A stretch of DNA of 64,000 nt from Hugenholtzia roseola DSM 9546. Its GTDB lineage: Bacteria > Bacteroidota > Bacteroidia > Cytophagales > Bernardetiaceae. Positions 33,419-41,904 of this stretch are shown here, in pieces. The stretch's first letter is position 1; each line of letters opens with the position of its first letter. A program made the translations under genes and the position numbers. The stretch spans positions 1 through 64,000 of the forward strand of contig NZ_AUGI01000038.1 in NCBI RefSeq assembly GCF_000422585.1. The letters are read 5' to 3'. The notes beneath the pieces are model-generated. The model saw nothing but the letters and a program-made list of their open reading frames with translations. It was not told the DNA's origin and did no database searches.

Positions 33419-34261
33419 ATGATGAATCCCCAAAAATTTAATGCCCTGCTGCTCCTTTTAGACGATACCGACCAAGAAGTGCGCCTACAAGTGGAACAAG
33501 AACTTTTACAAGAAGGTGATAGAATTGTATCTTGGTTAGAAAATGCAAAAAAAGAGGCTGCCTACGCCTATTTAGTCCCTACTTTGGAAGCCTTTATCGA
33601 GCGCGTCAAAAAAAATAACCTCATTGCCGAACTGCAAGAATGGCACACACAAGAGCCGCAGGATTTGCTCCGCGCCTTCTGGATTTTGAATAAAATTGTA
33701 GAACCCGAATTAGATTACGACTATTTTATTTTACATATCGATAAATTAGCCCAAACAGTTGCCCAAACTGCTACCCCTGCCCTGCCCATGCAAGAACTTT
33801 TAAGGCGGCTTAACTACGTATTTTTCGAAACCTTAGGCTTCAAACCCGACATCGATAGCTTTCATAGCCCCCAAAATTCATTTCTGCTTTCGGTGATAGA
33901 AAGGCGCAAAGGCAATCCCATTAGTCTTTCTATCTTGTATATGATTTTAGGTAGAAAAATAGGATTACCGCTTTATGGTGTGAATTTACCCAACATTTTT
34001 GTCCTAACTTATTTAGATACACAGCAACAGTTTTTTATCAATCCCTTCAACTATGGAAGCATTTTTCAAAAAAGCGACATCGAAGAATACGTCCGCACGC
34101 TCAAACTCCCGATGCTCGACATCTTTCACCTGCCCTGCGACCACGTCCAGATTATCCGCCGCGTCTTGCGAAACCTTATCGTTGCCTTTGAAGAGGAGAA
34201 ACAAAGCCAGACCGTAGAAAAATTACAAGCCCTTTTAGAGGTCTTAGAAGAAGAAAATTAG
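33419..34261 (+). CDS. SirB1/transglutaminase-like family protein
   Basis: 280 residues with two adjacent ATG codons at 33419 and 33422. About 1-90 is helical. The core (about 125-235) has LNYVFFETLGFKPD, SVIERRKGNPISLSILYM, PLYGVNLPNIFVLTY and FFINPFNYGSIF, the arrangement of SirB1-type transglutaminase-like domains. The position usually held by the catalytic Cys reads PISLS here, which is common in this group, so enzymatic activity is doubtful. Cytoplasmic. Function is not established for this family. Confidence 0.85.
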   Translation: MMNPQKFNALLLLLDDTDQEVRLQVEQELLQEGDRIVSWLENAKKEAAYAYLVPTLEAFIERVKKNNLIAELQEWHTQEPQDLLRAFWILNKIVEPELDYDYFILHIDKLAQTVAQTATPALPMQELLRRLNYVFFETLGFKPDIDSFHSPQNSFLLSVIERRKGNPISLSILYMILGRKIGLPLYGVNLPNIFVLTYLDTQQQFFINPFNYGSIFQKSDIEEYVRTLKLPMLDIFHLPCDHVQIIRRVLRNLIVAFEEEKQSQTVEKLQALLEVLEEEN

Positions 34262-34612
34262 GGTTGTTCCAAAATAAAATCAGAGCCAAATGAGAGCCAA
34301 AAGAAAACCAAATGGCAATTTTTCCCTTTTGGGTTCAAAAAATCGTGCTTTCTACCCCATTTCTTTTACTTTTTTTTGAAAAAAAGCGGATAAGGCTTGC
34401 ATGCTATCATTTTTTTTCTGTATATTTGAAGTCAGAAGTAAGAGCTACTTTGTAGTTTGAACTTCTGAGCTTTTTCATAGCTGGTTGAAAGACCTTGTGG
34501 GGAGAGCCTTGCTCTCCTCTCAAGTTTTTAAGCCTAAAAGATAAACTTTTTAAACTATTTTCGCCCTTCAATAACACAACTAATCGCGCCCATTTCCGCG
34601 CCTCTCGCCTCG
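34262..34612. other. Intergenic spacer
   Basis: No gene seen. AT-rich, with a probable promoter at 34395-34428. The stretch between the promoter and the UbiA-like ATG is about 180 nt of unassigned leader. Confidence 0.5.
34395..34428 (+). promoter_or_regulatory. Promoter upstream of the UbiA-like gene
   Basis: TTG at 34395-34397, a 23-nt spacer and TATATTTG at 34421-34428. Confidence 0.5.
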
Positions 34613-35521
34613 ATGTCATTGCCAAAGCCGCCCTTAGCGCAAGCGCAACCCCTCCCCTGCTTCGTTTCCAAAATACCCCTTTTGTTTGCCCTTTCGCGCC
34701 CCCATAATTGGGCGTTGATGCTGCTTTTGGAAGGACTAACTTATTTGCATCTGACCACCCAAAAAGGCATCAATTCGCATTTTTCGCCTTTCCAAATCTT
34801 AGTGCTTCTTTTTACGATTACTTTTTTGGTAGCCGCCGCAGGCTATTGGCTCAATGATTGGAAAGACCAACCTATTGACGCAAAAAACCGTCCCGACCGT
34901 TTTCTAAAAGTGCAAAAAGTAGGGATAAATACCTTAGTATCAGCCGCTTGGCTTTTCAATTTTCTGGCACTTATTTTGGCTCTTTGTCTGAACCTGCCTA
35001 CTTTTTTATTGGTCTTGGGCTTAGAAATTTTGCTTTTTTTCTATGCACAAAAGGCTAAGAAAATAGCTTGGGTAGGCAATCTTATAATTGCACTTTGCAG
35101 CACTGCGCCCCTGCTTTTACTAACTTTGAATTTTAAAGTACATTCTTTTCTTTGGTTAGGATTGTATGCCTATTTTGCTTTTTTGGTTTCGCTTTTGCGC
35201 GAAATTGTAAAAGATGTAGAAGATATAGAAGGCGATTTGGCAGGCGATTGTCAAACTTTGCCGATACAGTATGGCGAAGATTTTACAAAGAGAACGCTCC
35301 TGACTTTGCTTGTTTTTTTAGATTTTAGTCTGGCTTTATTTTCATTTTGGTTTAAAAATGCACTATTATACGGACTTTCCCTGCTTGTCCTTATCGCAAG
35401 TATGGGTTTTATCCATTTGATTACAAAGGCAACGGACAAAAAAGACTATCAAAAAATAAGTTTTTATTTAAAAATATTGATGCTGCTCGGCACGTGTTTT
35501 TTGCTTTTTTTGGAAAAATAA
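34613..35521 (+). CDS. UbiA-family prenyltransferase
   Basis: 302 residues with about eight membrane segments. Both Asp-rich motifs are present: NDWKDQPIDAKNRPDR (residues 81-96) and REIVKDVEDIEGD (near 205), which bind prenyl diphosphate via Mg. In Bacteroidota, relatives of this type are usually annotated as geranylgeranylglycerol-phosphate geranylgeranyltransferase or as menaquinone-related prenyltransferases; the exact acceptor cannot be read from sequence. Monocistronic with a strong hairpin downstream. Confidence 0.85.
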   Translation: MSLPKPPLAQAQPLPCFVSKIPLLFALSRPHNWALMLLLEGLTYLHLTTQKGINSHFSPFQILVLLFTITFLVAAAGYWLNDWKDQPIDAKNRPDRFLKVQKVGINTLVSAAWLFNFLALILALCLNLPTFLLVLGLEILLFFYAQKAKKIAWVGNLIIALCSTAPLLLLTLNFKVHSFLWLGLYAYFAFLVSLLREIVKDVEDIEGDLAGDCQTLPIQYGEDFTKRTLLTLLVFLDFSLALFSFWFKNALLYGLSLLVLIASMGFIHLITKATDKKDYQKISFYLKILMLLGTCFLLFLEK

Positions 35522-35573
35522 AGCACCAAATACGCGAATCTGACCCAATGAGGTCGAGTGTTATAGCTGACTC

Positions 35574-35606
35574 AAACCCTAAGTGTCTTACAGATACTTA
35601 GGGTTT
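35574..35606 (+). terminator. Terminator after the UbiA-like gene
   Basis: Stem AAACCCTAAGT / ACTTAGGGTTT, 11 bp, then TTCTTG. It may act in both directions, as the cyclase gene converges from the right. Confidence 0.7.
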
Positions 35607-35620
35607 TCTTGTGCTTATTT

Positions 35621-35655
35621 TCAGACAAGGCAATGCCTTGTCCCTACATTTTACA
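35621..35655 (+). repeat. Fragment of repeat A (hairpin core only)
   Basis: Arms ACAAGGCA / TGCCTTGT at 35623-35643 followed by CCCTACATTT, as in complete copies; no termini. It lies 7 bp from the stop of the cyclase gene. Confidence 0.65.
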
Positions 35656-35661
35656 ACTCCT

Positions 35662-37320
35662 TTATTTCTCTGCCTCCACAAAGTACATATCTATATCGCC
35701 CTTGTTTTTAGCCGCAATTTTGCCGCGATGGGTGCAGATAAAATGGTCTTTGACTAATTCGTAGGTAGCTCCCGAAATATTGACCTTTCCTATTTCGCCG
35801 CTGCTTTCCATACGCGAAGCGGTATTGACGGTATCGCCCCAAATGTCGTATGCAAACTTATAGTTTCCAACCACGCCTGCCACCACTGCCCCCGTATGGA
35901 TTCCCAAACGAAGCTCGAAGATGGGTTCGTTGTTGGCAATTTTTTTGGCTTTCCATTCGCGCATAAAGGCTTGCATTGCCAAACCTGCCCGCACTGCATC
36001 GAGGGCGTTGGTCTGATTGGGAATTGGCACACCTGCGGCACACATGTAGGCATCACCGATAGTTTTAATCTTTTCGAGGTTGTACTGCTGACAAATTTCA
36101 TCGAAGGCTTTAAAACATTCGTTTAATTCCTGAATGATAGCCTGTGGCGAAAGTTGTTCCGATATTTGGGTAAAGCCCTTAAAATCAGTAAATAAGACCG
36201 AAACTTGGGTATAGTTTTTAGGCTTGGCTTCGCCATTTTCTTTTAACTCTTGCGCCGTTTCTTCGGGCAAAATGTTGAGCAAAAGCGCATCAGATTTCTT
36301 GCGCTCGGCTTCTATTTCTATATTTTTCTGCGCCAGACGTTGTGCCGACTTGCGCTTATTGACATAGGCAACCACCGCCAAGACAAAGACCGCCAAAACA
36401 CTTAACGACACAAAAAAGAGCGTCTGCCTTTCCGCTTCATATTTTTTGGCTAAAGCATCTTTTTCTTTGTTTTTCAAATCGGCAATTTCGAGGCTATCCT
36501 GTTGGAGTTTGATGCTATCATTTTTAACGCGAATGGCTAATGCCTGCAACGCCGTATCGCGCACTAATTGTCGTTTCTGCACACGCAAAATCTCTACCTC
36601 GCGCTCCGAAAGCAGGGATTCATCGATGAGAGCTTCCGATTCTATCTTTGCCTTATTTTTATTTTTTTTCTCCTCTTGGTCTGCCAAAGAACTTTCCAAT
36701 AAGCCGTCATACAATTTCACGCGCTCGGCATCTCCGCGTTTGGAATAGCCTTCTATCAGAATTTTATAGAAATTTTCGCGCTCATTTTTAGAAAGTTGGT
36801 AGGCTTGTTCGTTTGCTAAGAGCTTTTCTATCGCATCAATGGCATAGAAATAGTCGCGCATTTCGTGTGAAATCTTGGCTTGTTTTCTAAAAATGATACC
36901 CTCGCGCTCACTGCTGCCTGCAAGTTGATACAGGTCTAAAGCACTTTGGTAGGATTCCTTTTTTTTGCTGTAATATTTTAAGGTAGGATAAGTATCCGCC
37001 AATTTTTCGTAACTGCGCCCTTCTAAAAATTTATCCCCTTTGCGCTGGGCATTGATGATGGCACGCCTATAAAAACTTTCTACTAAGCCGCTTCCCTCCA
37101 AAGTGCGATAACTTTCAGCAATTTCCCAACAGTAGCGTACTGCCTGCTCGTAGTCTTTATTTTTTTCAGCCTTCAAACGCTTTTTGTTTAGGTCGGCAAT
37201 TTTGCGGATAACAAGACGACGGTCGGGCTTTTGCCCATCAGAGGCAAGTGGGAAAAAGAGCAACAGAAGCAAGAAGAAAGCCGCCGTCGCCTGCGGTGAA
37301 ATTCGTTTTAAAAAGGTCAT
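35662..37320 (-). CDS. TPR adenylate/guanylate cyclase, membrane-anchored
   Basis: 552 residues. A signal or anchor segment (about 12-29) precedes periplasmic TPR-like repeats (about 35-220), a coiled coil, a membrane segment (about 302-322) and a class III nucleotide cyclase domain (about 360-550). Cyclase landmarks are SVLFTDFKGFTQIS with the first metal Asp, KTIGDAYMCAAGVP with the second metal Asp and WGDTVNTASRMES with the transition-state Asn/Arg. It therefore looks catalytically competent, making cAMP or cGMP in response to a periplasmic cue sensed by the TPR region; base specificity cannot be called. It converges on the UbiA-like gene. Confidence 0.92.
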   Translation of the reverse strand: MTFLKRISPQATAAFFLLLLLFFPLASDGQKPDRRLVIRKIADLNKKRLKAEKNKDYEQAVRYCWEIAESYRTLEGSGLVESFYRRAIINAQRKGDKFLEGRSYEKLADTYPTLKYYSKKKESYQSALDLYQLAGSSEREGIIFRKQAKISHEMRDYFYAIDAIEKLLANEQAYQLSKNERENFYKILIEGYSKRGDAERVKLYDGLLESSLADQEEKKNKNKAKIESEALIDESLLSEREVEILRVQKRQLVRDTALQALAIRVKNDSIKLQQDSLEIADLKNKEKDALAKKYEAERQTLFFVSLSVLAVFVLAVVAYVNKRKSAQRLAQKNIEIEAERKKSDALLLNILPEETAQELKENGEAKPKNYTQVSVLFTDFKGFTQISEQLSPQAIIQELNECFKAFDEICQQYNLEKIKTIGDAYMCAAGVPIPNQTNALDAVRAGLAMQAFMREWKAKKIANNEPIFELRLGIHTGAVVAGVVGNYKFAYDIWGDTVNTASRMESSGEIGKVNISGATYELVKDHFICTHRGKIAAKNKGDIDMYFVEAEK

Positions 37321-37656
37321 ATATTTTAAGGTAGGATTCAGTTCTTATGGTCATAGAAGCCTGCAAGGTTTTGGCACAAACACCAAACGCTTCGAAGGCG
37401 TTACAAGATACAGTTTTTTGCATAAAGGCACAAATTTGTTTGGTTTTAGGCGCAAAAAAAATCGTTTTTGTCTTTTCTGCGTTAGGGTAATTGCATAAGA
37501 GAATGAATTTTGTTGTAGCTTTGCAGGGTTTTTCTTTTCTCTGATAGGCTTATGGTTCAACAAAATAGGAAAAGTATCTGGCAGAAAATATCCTTATTTG
37601 TTTTTTGTGCTTTTTCTTTTTTCTAAAACACAACTTCAAACTAAACAATAATCGCC
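37321..37656. other. Intergenic spacer between divergent genes
   Basis: No gene seen. It contains the PlsC promoter at 37491-37523 and presumably the cyclase promoter on the other strand, which I could not place. Confidence 0.5.
37491..37523 (+). promoter_or_regulatory. Promoter upstream of the PlsC-like gene
   Basis: TTG at 37491-37493, a 22-nt spacer and TAGCTTTG at 37516-37523, giving a leader of about 130 nt. Confidence 0.5.
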
Positions 37657-38487
37657 ATGTTTCAAGAAAAAGTATCCGCCTTCAAAGCAGAAATGAGCCA
37701 CTATTGGGAGCAGCACCGCCCCTCGCCTGCCCTGACGCGCCCCCTAACCGAACTCATTTGGCGCATCTACGCACTGTGGGCATTTCTGATGTTTTTTAGT
37801 TTTATGCTTCTTTGTCTGCCCTTTATCATTATCCCGATTGCGATAGAGGAGCGGCGTGGTGGCGTGTTTGCCTTCTACTTTATGCGCCTTTGGGGTTACG
37901 GTTTCTGTGCCTTGAGTGGCATTTTTTTCAAAATTCGTGGCAAATCTTACCTCAAAAAAGAGGAAACTTACATCTTTGTAGGCAACCACAATTCATTTAT
38001 GGATTCGCCTGCTATCACAGTGGCAATACCCAAACAGTTTCGTCCGCTGGGGAAAATTGAAATTTTGAAAATGCCCGTTTTTGGTTTTATTTTTAAATAT
38101 ATTGGCATTACAGTAGATAGAAGTAGCCTGCGAAGCCGTTTGCACAGCCTCCAACAAATCAAAAAGAAATTGCAGAAGGGTATTCACGTACTTATCTTTC
38201 CCGAAGGCACGATGAACAACAGTGAACACCCTTTGCTGCGCTTTCAAGACGGAGCTTTTCTTTTGGCAATAGAAACACAAAGACCCATTGCGCCTATGGT
38301 CATCAAAAATACGCGCCAGATGCTGCCCAAAAACAGTTGGCGTTTGAAACCGAATTGGATAGAAGTAGAATTTTTGCCTCCCATTTCTACGCAAGGACTT
38401 AGCAATAGCGACCTGCCCGCCCTGAAAGAGCAGGTATTCAAACAAATGTTGGCACATTTAGAAGGGACACAAAAAGATTTGCTTTAA
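37657..38487 (+). CDS. 1-acyl-sn-glycerol-3-phosphate acyltransferase (PlsC-like)
   Basis: 276 residues. The catalytic H-x(4)-D motif is NHNSFMD (H111, D116). The acceptor motifs are KIEILKMPVFGFIF and FPEGTMNN (from F181), followed by PIAPMVIKN. A hydrophobic segment at about 38-62 anchors it to the inner membrane. It acylates lysophosphatidic acid or a related acceptor in phospholipid or ornithine-lipid synthesis. ATG 37657 fits the promoter. Repeat B begins 60 bp downstream. Confidence 0.92.
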   Translation: MFQEKVSAFKAEMSHYWEQHRPSPALTRPLTELIWRIYALWAFLMFFSFMLLCLPFIIIPIAIEERRGGVFAFYFMRLWGYGFCALSGIFFKIRGKSYLKKEETYIFVGNHNSFMDSPAITVAIPKQFRPLGKIEILKMPVFGFIFKYIGITVDRSSLRSRLHSLQQIKKKLQKGIHVLIFPEGTMNNSEHPLLRFQDGAFLLAIETQRPIAPMVIKNTRQMLPKNSWRLKPNWIEVEFLPPISTQGLSNSDLPALKEQVFKQMLAHLEGTQKDLL

Positions 38488-38546
38488 GTCTAAAAATATA
38501 AACAATAGAAAAGGATAGAAAAACTAAACGCTCTTTCTTTGTAGAG

Positions 38547-38927
38547 GGCGTTGTTACAACAGTCAGAAGGTCAAAAAACGGGGTTTTGTGCTTCGCGCAA
38601 ACCTACTGAACCCCCACCCTGCCCTCCCCCCATAGGGGAGGGTTCGAAAACCAAATCATTTTTTTGCATAAATGCAAAAAAATGATACCGCATAAAAGCC
38701 CCGCCCTATGGGGCAGTAATGTTAAATTCTAAAAATCAGGTTCAAATGTAGGGACAAGGCATTGCCTTGCCCTATGCCCCAAACCCTAAGGGTCTTGAAG
38801 ACCCTTAGGGTTTAAGTCCAAATTTTATTTTGTGTCAAATTTGATAAAACAAGTTTTTTTACAGAACTTAACATTACTGGGGTTTGGGGTGGGGTGTATT
38901 TAAGGCTTTTATCGTTGTAACAACGCC
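38547..38927 (-). mobile_element. Repeat B, copy 2, with 7/8 target duplication
   Basis: Termini are GGCGTTGTTACAAC (38547-38560) and CGTTGTAACAACGCC (38913-38927). Flanks are TTTGTAGA (38538-38545) and TTTGTAGG (38928-38935). It is in the opposite orientation to copy 1, with one hairpin cassette (perfect inverted repeat 38655-38686) and a nested repeat A. No gene inside. Confidence 0.82.
38715..38878 (-). repeat. Repeat A, copy 8 (nested in B, with an extra palindrome)
   Basis: Bounded by AGTAATGTTAAATTCT and AGAACTTAACATTACT, in reverse orientation. The usual GAGATTGAAATAAAAAAGG segment is replaced by a perfect palindrome at 38781-38813 with 16-nt arms starting AAACCCTAAGGGTCTT. Confidence 0.82.
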
Positions 38928-38935
38928 TTTGTAGG

Positions 38936-39317
38936 CACACAAAGAAAGGGCGTTTTTGTGTCTTACTACCCCAAAATCGCTTTGAAAAACGACAGATGTA
39001 ATAAAAAAATCGAAATTTCACTTTTTTGAGTTTGTAAAAACAATACCTTTGCGGCTTATTCTTTCATTTGGGCAGGCATTTGGGCAGGCTTTATGGCAGT
39101 GCCAAACATACAAGATTGAAACTTCCGCCTTTTAAAATACAACTAAGATTGAAAATATTTGATAAAAGACGAAGCCTATTATTTTGATAGGATTTTAAAA
39201 TATTTTCGAAATATTTTCGTGCTTCTTTCATTGTCCTGTCCCTGCTTCTTGTTTTATTTCACTTCTTGTCTTATTTCTCTTTCCTACTAACGTGATGCGA
39301 GGAGCATCATCAAAATA
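38936..39317. other. Intergenic spacer before the thioredoxin-like gene
   Basis: No gene. A -7 box TACCTTTG is at 39044-39051 and gives a leader of about 260 nt if it serves the next gene. Confidence 0.5.
39044..39051 (+). promoter_or_regulatory. -7 box upstream of the thioredoxin-like gene
   Basis: TACCTTTG with a TTTG 15 nt upstream (39025-39028). Confidence 0.45.
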
Positions 39318-39830
39318 ATGAAAATTTCGTTCATTGTATTGCCTATTATGGCGATTGCCTTGCTTGTTTTCGGCTTTATGCACTGGAAAGAAAGCGAGCT
39401 TAGTCAGGTAAAAAATCAAAGTCCCGCACCCGATTTCCGCCTTCCCTCTTCGGAAGAAGGCAAGACTATCGCCCTAAGCGATTTGAAAGGCAAATGGGTT
39501 TTATTAGATTTTTGGGCATCTTGGGATACGCCAAGCCGCGCCGAAAACGCCAAAAAAGTAGCGTTGCACCAAAAAATAAAGGCAAAAAATATCGCCTTTT
39601 TATCAGTATCCTTAGATAAGTCTGCCGTAAAATGGCGCGAAGCTATCCTAACAGACCAGTTGGATTGGTTGCACGCCACCGACCTAAAAGGTTGGGACAA
39701 TGCCGCCGTATTGGGCTATGGCGTAGATGAAATTCCTTACTTTTTGCTCATCAATCCCGAAGGCGAAGTAATGCTACAAGGCGACGATTTGGAGGTGATG
39801 CAAAGCAAAATTTTGGAACTTGTCAAATAA
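39318..39830 (+). CDS. Thioredoxin-fold (TlpA/peroxiredoxin-like) protein lacking both active-site cysteines
   Basis: 170 residues with an N-terminal hydrophobic anchor or signal (about 4-22), so periplasm-facing. The domain has the TlpA-type layout: [28 protein letters not shown], then DTPSRAEN where active members read CGPCRAEN, so D70 and S73 replace the two cysteines. The cis-proline strand [14 protein letters not shown] is kept. Disulfide redox chemistry is not possible; a binding or chaperone role is inferred. A terminator follows at 39867-39905. Confidence 0.85.
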   Translation: MKISFIVLPIMAIALLVFGFMHWKESELSQVKNQSPAPDFRLPSSEEGKTIALSDLKGKWVLLDFWASWDTPSRAENAKKVALHQKIKAKNIAFLSVSLDKSAVKWREAILTDQLDWLHATDLKGWDNAAVLGYGVDEIPYFLLINPEGEVMLQGDDLEVMQSKILELVK

Positions 39831-39866
39831 GGGCAAGGCAGGCTCATCAATTTCCTCTTTTTTTTG

Positions 39867-39905
39867 AAAAGCGAAGCGGCAAAATCCGCGCTCGCTTTTT
39901 TCTTT
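39867..39905 (+). terminator. Terminator after the thioredoxin-like gene
   Basis: Stem AAAAGCGA-GCGG / CCGC-TCGCTTTT with one mismatched pair per side, followed by a T-rich run. Confidence 0.75.
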
Positions 39906-40260
39906 TTTAGGAAAAAGCAATCGTCTTTTTTTACTTTTTTCAGAACCTTTTTTGTTAGATAAAGTTGTTTAATCGCATTTTAACGGAACAGAGAGAGCTT
40001 GCGTTGGTTTTTTACGCAAAAAAAAGTGTGTAAGGCGAAAGGCTTATGCTTTTTTCGATAAAATTTGCATAAATTTGGCAAGGGAAAGGGAGTCTTTCCC
40101 TTTTGACAAGAAGGCAAGCCCTTTTTTGTGGTCTTGTTCTTGCAAGTAAAAATATGCACAGGGCTTAGAAACTCACAAACCTAATTTGCATTTTCGTTAT
40201 CTTTTCTATACAACTTGTTTCACACCTTTTTTATCACTATCCCCAAAAGTAGAAGCACTT
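39906..40260. other. Intergenic spacer
   Basis: No gene seen. A TAAATTTG box at 40070-40077 is a possible -7 element for the following exported protein. Confidence 0.4.
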
Positions 40261-41418
40261 ATGAAATACGCTTTTCTTCTATGCTACACCTTCGCCAGCC
40301 TCTTGCTTTTTCCTTTTTCGCTTTTGGCACAAGGCAAAACCATTCAAAATCCCTTAGTTTCGAAAACCAATAGCGAGCATTTGGTGGTGCAAAGCGTCGA
40401 ATTGCTGCCCGAAGCGACGCATATTAGCTTCGAATTTAGCTGCTTCGAGGGTTTGGAATACACCTTACACCAGCCCAACACCTATCAAGCCTTCAAAATC
40501 ATCTATCAGGGCAAGCCCTATGCACTCAAAGGGGCTACCGACAAGGAATCGCCCTTTGGCACTATCAAGTGCGAGATGATGAGCGTGCGCTATTTTACAC
40601 TTGCCTTCGAACCTCTACCCCTTGATGCCGACATCATCAGCCTACAAGAAGGCGAACGCTACGACGACGAAATCTTTTTCGAAAAAGTGGTATTGAGCAG
40701 TTTAGACGAGGTCATGAGCAAGGCAAAGGCAGGCAATTTGCCCTACCTGCGCTTATTAGGCGAACACTATGAGCGTGAGTACGACTACGAAAAAGCGCAA
40801 GAATACTATCAAAATTATACTGATGGTACAATCAAAAGCGACGGACTTAATTCGGCTGCTCATTTAGATGGCGTTAATTTGATGATTCAACTTAGTTTGA
40901 AGTTGGGAAATTATACCGAAGCCGAAGAATTGGCACTCCAAACGATTGAAGCCGCAGGCGAAGGCGTAGCCGCTGCCAGCATTACGGCAACGTTGGGTGA
41001 TGTCTATCAAATTTTGGGCAGACATACAGAGGCAGTGGATACCTATTTGAAGTACATGAAGATGGTAGAAAACGACGAGCAACTCCGCACTGCCAATCAA
41101 TCTACGGTCTTCAACTTGATAATGTACTCTTATAGCCAATTAGAAGAACAAGACAGCACCATTCCGCCTTTGGCGATAGGCTCTTCGGTTAGTCCTAAGA
41201 AAAATGACAAGAAAACCGCTGAAATTCGCCTCTATGCAGCAGGTGCTACCGAAGTACAAATCTCCAACAGTGCCGAAATGAAAGCCGATAAGTGGGAAGT
41301 CTATGATGTTCTAAGCACCTTTGAGCGTCCCTTAGACGGCAAGGAACTGCACGTACAGTTTCGCACCAAGCGCGACGAAAAGGAATACTATTCCGAAAAA
41401 ATCAAGGTTAAATTGTAG
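40261..41418 (+). CDS. Exported TPR-containing protein, unknown
   Basis: ATG 40261 opens a signal peptide (KYAFLLCYTFASLLLFPF, cleavage after LLAQG). Of 385 residues, about 25-150 are beta-rich (SVELLPEATHISFEFSCFEG, YTLHQPNTYQAFKIIYQG). About 165-300 are TPR-like helices (LLGEHYEREYDYEKAQEYYQ, LGDVYQILGRHTEAVDTYLK). The end is a beta domain. I do not recognise the family. A periplasmic location is likely. Terminator at 41461-41496. Confidence 0.75.
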   Translation: MKYAFLLCYTFASLLLFPFSLLAQGKTIQNPLVSKTNSEHLVVQSVELLPEATHISFEFSCFEGLEYTLHQPNTYQAFKIIYQGKPYALKGATDKESPFGTIKCEMMSVRYFTLAFEPLPLDADIISLQEGERYDDEIFFEKVVLSSLDEVMSKAKAGNLPYLRLLGEHYEREYDYEKAQEYYQNYTDGTIKSDGLNSAAHLDGVNLMIQLSLKLGNYTEAEELALQTIEAAGEGVAAASITATLGDVYQILGRHTEAVDTYLKYMKMVENDEQLRTANQSTVFNLIMYSYSQLEEQDSTIPPLAIGSSVSPKKNDKKTAEIRLYAAGATEVQISNSAEMKADKWEVYDVLSTFERPLDGKELHVQFRTKRDEKEYYSEKIKVKL

Positions 41419-41460
41419 GAATTGAATTTGTAGGACAAACAAATTCCTATTTTTGAAAGA

Positions 41461-41496
41461 AGACCCTAAGAGAAAAACTCACTTAGGGTCTTTTTT
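41461..41496 (+). terminator. Terminator after the exported TPR protein
   Basis: Arms AGACCCTAAG and CTTAGGGTCT followed by six T. Same stem core as four other hairpins in the window. Confidence 0.85.
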
Positions 41497-41904
41497 ATGA
41501 GGTCTTTTTAGTGAAGCCTTTTTTATGAACTTGCCGACCTCTGACGGGCGAAATGATTGAAAAAAGATAAGATACTTCAAAAAAATACGCTTTTAAGCCC
41601 AAATCTAACACTGTTTTCAAAAGAAAATTTTGTAGCCGCAGGCGAGCGAGATGCGTTTTAAAAGCCATAACACACTCATTTTCAATAACTTATCGCCTTT
41701 TCTTAAAAAAACAAAAGCCCTGCCTGCTTCTTTTTTTGGTAAAAATTGCCCAAAAACTAACAAATGAGGTGCAAAAGTCAAGATATACTATTTTAACCCG
41801 AAGTTCTTTCGTAACTTTGCATCATAAAACGTCCCCCCTTCTTTCAAACGAAAACTCCCCCCTTTCGTTTTTTTCATTCTTGGCTTAGAATTTTTAATTT
41901 TGAT
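41497..41904. other. Intergenic spacer
   Basis: No gene seen. A -7 box TAACTTTG at 41812-41819 serves the mutase gene, leaving about 80 nt of leader. Confidence 0.5.
41812..41819 (+). promoter_or_regulatory. -7 box upstream of the MutA-like gene
   Basis: TAACTTTG matches TAnnTTTG. Confidence 0.5.
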
